This document shows, piece by piece, positions 60,718 through 64,000 of a stretch of 64,000 bases of DNA (within the stretch, counting starts at the first letter, position 1; each line of letters begins with the position of its first letter). The stretch covers positions 2,914,001 to 2,978,000 of the forward strand of contig JAKCOZ010000039.1 of the NCBI GenBank assembly GCA_022605955.1, given 5' to 3'. The translations under genes and the position numbers were made by a program. The stretch comes from Rallus limicola (Eukaryota > Chordata > Aves > Gruiformes > Rallidae). The notes under the pieces were generated by a model. The model ran no database searches. It saw only the letters and a program-made list of their open reading frames with translations, and was not told where the DNA came from.

Positions 60718-63700
60718 ACCTGTATCAGGTGAGCTCTACCTAGGCACAGGGTGAGTTACTTGACTCTGGCAGCACACAATATTCAACCAGCATATGTAGT
60801 TCTAGTGGTGTCTGTGGTGGAATACATTTTGGTAACCTTTACCATTACAGAAATAAATCAGCATTTACTTTTTCTGTCTTCCTTGAATAATATTCCTATT
60901 TGACAACCACACAGTAGAAATGCATCCATTGACTAGTGTTACAACCAGACTTCTTGAGAGTGATTATCATTTTATACTAATGAGCTTAAAAGAGTATTTT
61001 CTTCAACACTGCCTCAAATTTATGGTCAAGAGAACAAAGCAAGAGATGGCATAAGATTCTGCATGTGTTTACACTCTGGAAAGACTAATACTGAACAGGT
61101 TTGGTGCCTTGGCATGGCCAAGTGCTTTTGTTTGTGATGCCTAGCTGGATCATGCTACAGCATGCTACAGCAGATACTCGTAGCTTGGCTTTTTCTCAGC
61201 CTACTATGAGTGTCTTTTGTTCCTGAGCTCCTCTTGAGCTAAAGCCAGCATCCAAAGGTCATGGTGCTCAGTGTTCTTAATCCAGTTCTTGCTGTCCCAA
61301 AAGCCTGTGTCTTCTGTTATGGATATAGCTTTTCTGTGTGCCCCCATTTCTTTATGCATGGAGACGGAGTCAAGACTTTGAGAGAATACTTCTGGAATCA
61401 GAGGAGGAGAATGGGCTTGACACTTTAAATGTACTTTCTACTCATGCCATTGTGCTTTGTGAATAACAGCATTTTACTTAATTTTTTTCACTTAAGTCTT
61501 TTTAATGCTTGCCAAATTGCTGTGTACCTTTCAGTACATAAATGTAAGATAAATGCACGGTAATATAATTCAGCTTCACTGACTTTCCGCCCAGTTAGAG
61601 GAAAGGAAAAAAGGTTTATCTTGACATCTTCTTCTGTTTTAATGAGTACATTTCAGTAATTTCTCATTCTGGTCTGTTTTGTTCTATCCCTTTGAAAATG
61701 ATGATGGATGGAAAATAATCCTGTGAAAATGAGCAGCAGTAAAATAATAGTGACTCCAGATGTCCCTTTGGAAAATGGCATCTGGACCTGTTTTGTCTCC
61801 ACAGTTTCTGTTGGCATTTTCTAGTTTCTTTTTAAAGGACCTCCCTTTCCAATATCGTGAACCTGAGCTATCTAGGGTGACTATCTTTTTGGGAAGGTGC
61901 TTCATATGCTAAGAAAGCTTCCAGCGACATCACATGCGTAGTGACTCAACAAATAGGTTAGTCAGAGTGAGTACTTTTTTTAGTGATTCCTACTTTTTAA
62001 GCTAATTTGGACTAGTATGACTGAAGCACAAGAAGGTGGAGTGACTTCCTTACAGTCACACTCTGAGTCAGTGGCTCAGTACCTCCAGGCTTCCCATATT
62101 TTTATTCCAACCACTGAGAAGACCACATGGCTTCCTCTTGGCATGGTTTGGGGTCTCACAGCTGAGAGGTGCAGGCTCCAAAGGCTTTTGCTGCCAATGG
62201 TAATTTTATAGCAGAACTTAGTGTAGGAGGACAGGATCCAGCCAGCAGTGATCTGTTGGCTTCTTGTCCATTCAATCCACCTCATGTTTGTGGAGCTCCT
62301 CTCAGACATTTTCTTACAGTCCTATCACTCACCACACAGTCTCTGCTTACCATGGGAGATGGGAAAATAGCCGTGGTTTCTGTTCCCAGGCCTCTATGTC
62401 AACCTTTCATAGTTATGGCTGGTGAGGTTCCTATATTCTTATTTTTCTCATCATTTCAATTTCTGAATGAACTGTCCCTCTTTCCTCTCCTCCGCCCCAA
62501 AAACCCAAAGCAAAAAATCAGCTGAAATGGCCAATTTTTAGCCTGTTTTCAGATGGAAACCATGCAAAACCACTGAGTTTGGCCTGGTGTCTGCCAGAAA
62601 CTATAAATAGGTCTGTTTGACTGAAACTCAGTCCTGGTTTACTCAAGCCACAACCCAAAGTTGTGAGACAGTCTCTGAACCCGGGTGGATGTTTTGGAGA
62701 ATGTTGACCAAGTATGGTGCCTATAAGAAAATCAAAATTCTGCTGAGTTACCTGCTTGGTTTGGGGTTTCATTGCTGAAGTTTTGTACATCTATATTTAC
62801 CATAAAATGTTCTGAAGCTAGTTTCTACGTACCTTCTGGCTTCCTTCAGGTCTGGTAGGAAGCCTTGACCTGGTGACTTCTGCTTTGCATTATCTCTAAT
62901 TCTCTGTCTGTTTGGTGAAGAGCTTCTAACTCTTCCTTAACTTTTCAAGATGCTTTGAAATCAAAAGGTGAAATTCTGTTTGCAGACTTTGAGCATAATA
63001 TGATTTATTCAAATCTCAAATTTCTTAGGACCTGACCCAATAATCTCAGTGACATACAGGGGCTATTGAAGGAAAACATACTCCTCATTTCTGTTTAAAG
63101 TAACACTAAAAGTCAAAACAAGGTAAATGTAAGTTAAAAAGCCAAAACAAAAGTATGAAGAGCCTAGTTTAGGTAAACTACACCAGTTTATCTCTTAGCC
63201 TAAGACATAGCACTGAACTTCTAATGAATTCCACAAAGGAAGCCAGGCTGAGCAGTGTTTGGACTAATGCCTCTCCCTCACAGCAAATAAAAGACTGTTA
63301 ACCCAACAACAAAATTAGCTTTGTATGTTTAATTTCTTAGTCATTCAATTCTACTCTTTCTTTCTGTCTTGCTCCTCCAATTTTTGCATCTATGGTAGGT
63401 TAGGATTACTGCTGGATTGTATCATGACACAGGAGGCCTTTCCAAAGACTTTTTTCCCCAGCTGATACATAAGATTTTCAATTTATTCACCAGAGATAAC
63501 AATATATTCTTGTGTTAGCAGAGCTGTCACACTTCATTTGATAATTCAGAATTTGTTCTTTGGCTTAGTGGATGAGGTGGTTGTGCAAGGCAGTGTAATT
63601 TAATGAATTTATCTGCCTGGAAGGTGTCACCCAGAATCTTAGAGAGATCTATCTTTATATATTAGTAGATCAGCCTTGACTCTGGAAGCACCTCTAGGTC

Positions 63701-64000
63701 GCAGTGCATTCAAACCACTTTAGCACTGGGCACGTAAATAGGGAGCAAGAAGCCAGCTCCCAATCCAGATGTCACACAAGCACGCCGGAGAAATTAATCA
63801 CAGGGCCAACTGTGTTTATTGCCAACCAACCATGAAATACCATAACAAGGACCCCTTGTGAGACCATAAATACTGTGTCTTCAATCAGTAATGAGGGTGA
63901 CACCACCCAAAACAGAATGTCTGTCACAAACTCTCTGCAGAGGAGGATGCAGGGCTGCAGTTTCTTAGCAAATCTCTGCAGGACACTGAAGTGCTGCTTT
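60718..64000. other. Intergenic, right end of window
   Basis: No gene, RNA or repeat family can be supported. A 12-bp near-tandem (CATGCTACAG twice) lies at 61153-61173. I found nothing resembling EPSTI1 or FAM216B exons on either strand up to the window edge. Confidence 0.5.

Noticed and set aside
1..64000. CRISPR array, operon or bacterial mobile system
   Set aside because: No regularly spaced repeats and no dense coding; the sequence is clearly avian nuclear DNA.

Overview
The window is vertebrate nuclear DNA, almost certainly from a bird and probably from Neoaves. The evidence is a set of CR1-type LINE 3' ends ending in the ATTCTATG-like tail, two solo LTRs of a type I recognise from neoavian genomes, AT-rich non-coding sequence with long introns, and one clear vertebrate gene. 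The avian call is firm. The placement within Neoaves is inference from the LTR type.

The only protein-coding gene I can defend is the 3' part of TNFSF11 (RANKL, TNF superfamily member 11) on the + strand. Three exons are present: 3401-3446, 3526-3624 and 10491-10912. They join in frame across canonical GT-AG introns and encode the last ~188 residues: the end of the extracellular stalk and the whole TNF homology domain, ending in a Val-Arg-Asp-Leu-Asp tail. The 5' exons (cytoplasmic tail, transmembrane segment, first part of the stalk) and the promoter lie upstream of base 1. The 3' UTR runs to an AATAAA signal at 12838-12843.

The other 51 kb (12.9-64 kb) is a gene-poor downstream flank. I see no convincing exons of FAM216B or EPSTI1, the genes I would expect next from vertebrate synteny. 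It holds CR1 fragments in both orientations. The most informative are a 5'-truncated copy at 19072-20038 with an open reverse-transcriptase C-terminus, and an internally deleted minus-strand copy at 36224-38022 that keeps part of the endonuclease. There are two solo LTRs (45151-45522 with a perfect 5-bp target-site duplication, and 51178-51743 in reverse), microsatellites, and several small palindromes. One open but unrecognised GC-richer block lies at 41372-41920, and one 67% GC block with no CpG at 42961-43140.

Functionally the window is the end of one bone/immune cytokine gene plus its downstream intergenic region. Any regulatory role for that flank (CTCF-like motifs, a paired-GATA palindrome, unexplained unique stretches) is hypothesis only. 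I found no new multi-gene system. The most checkable oddities are the 22621-22687 palindrome cluster, the 41.4-41.9 kb open block and the CpG-free GC-rich block.
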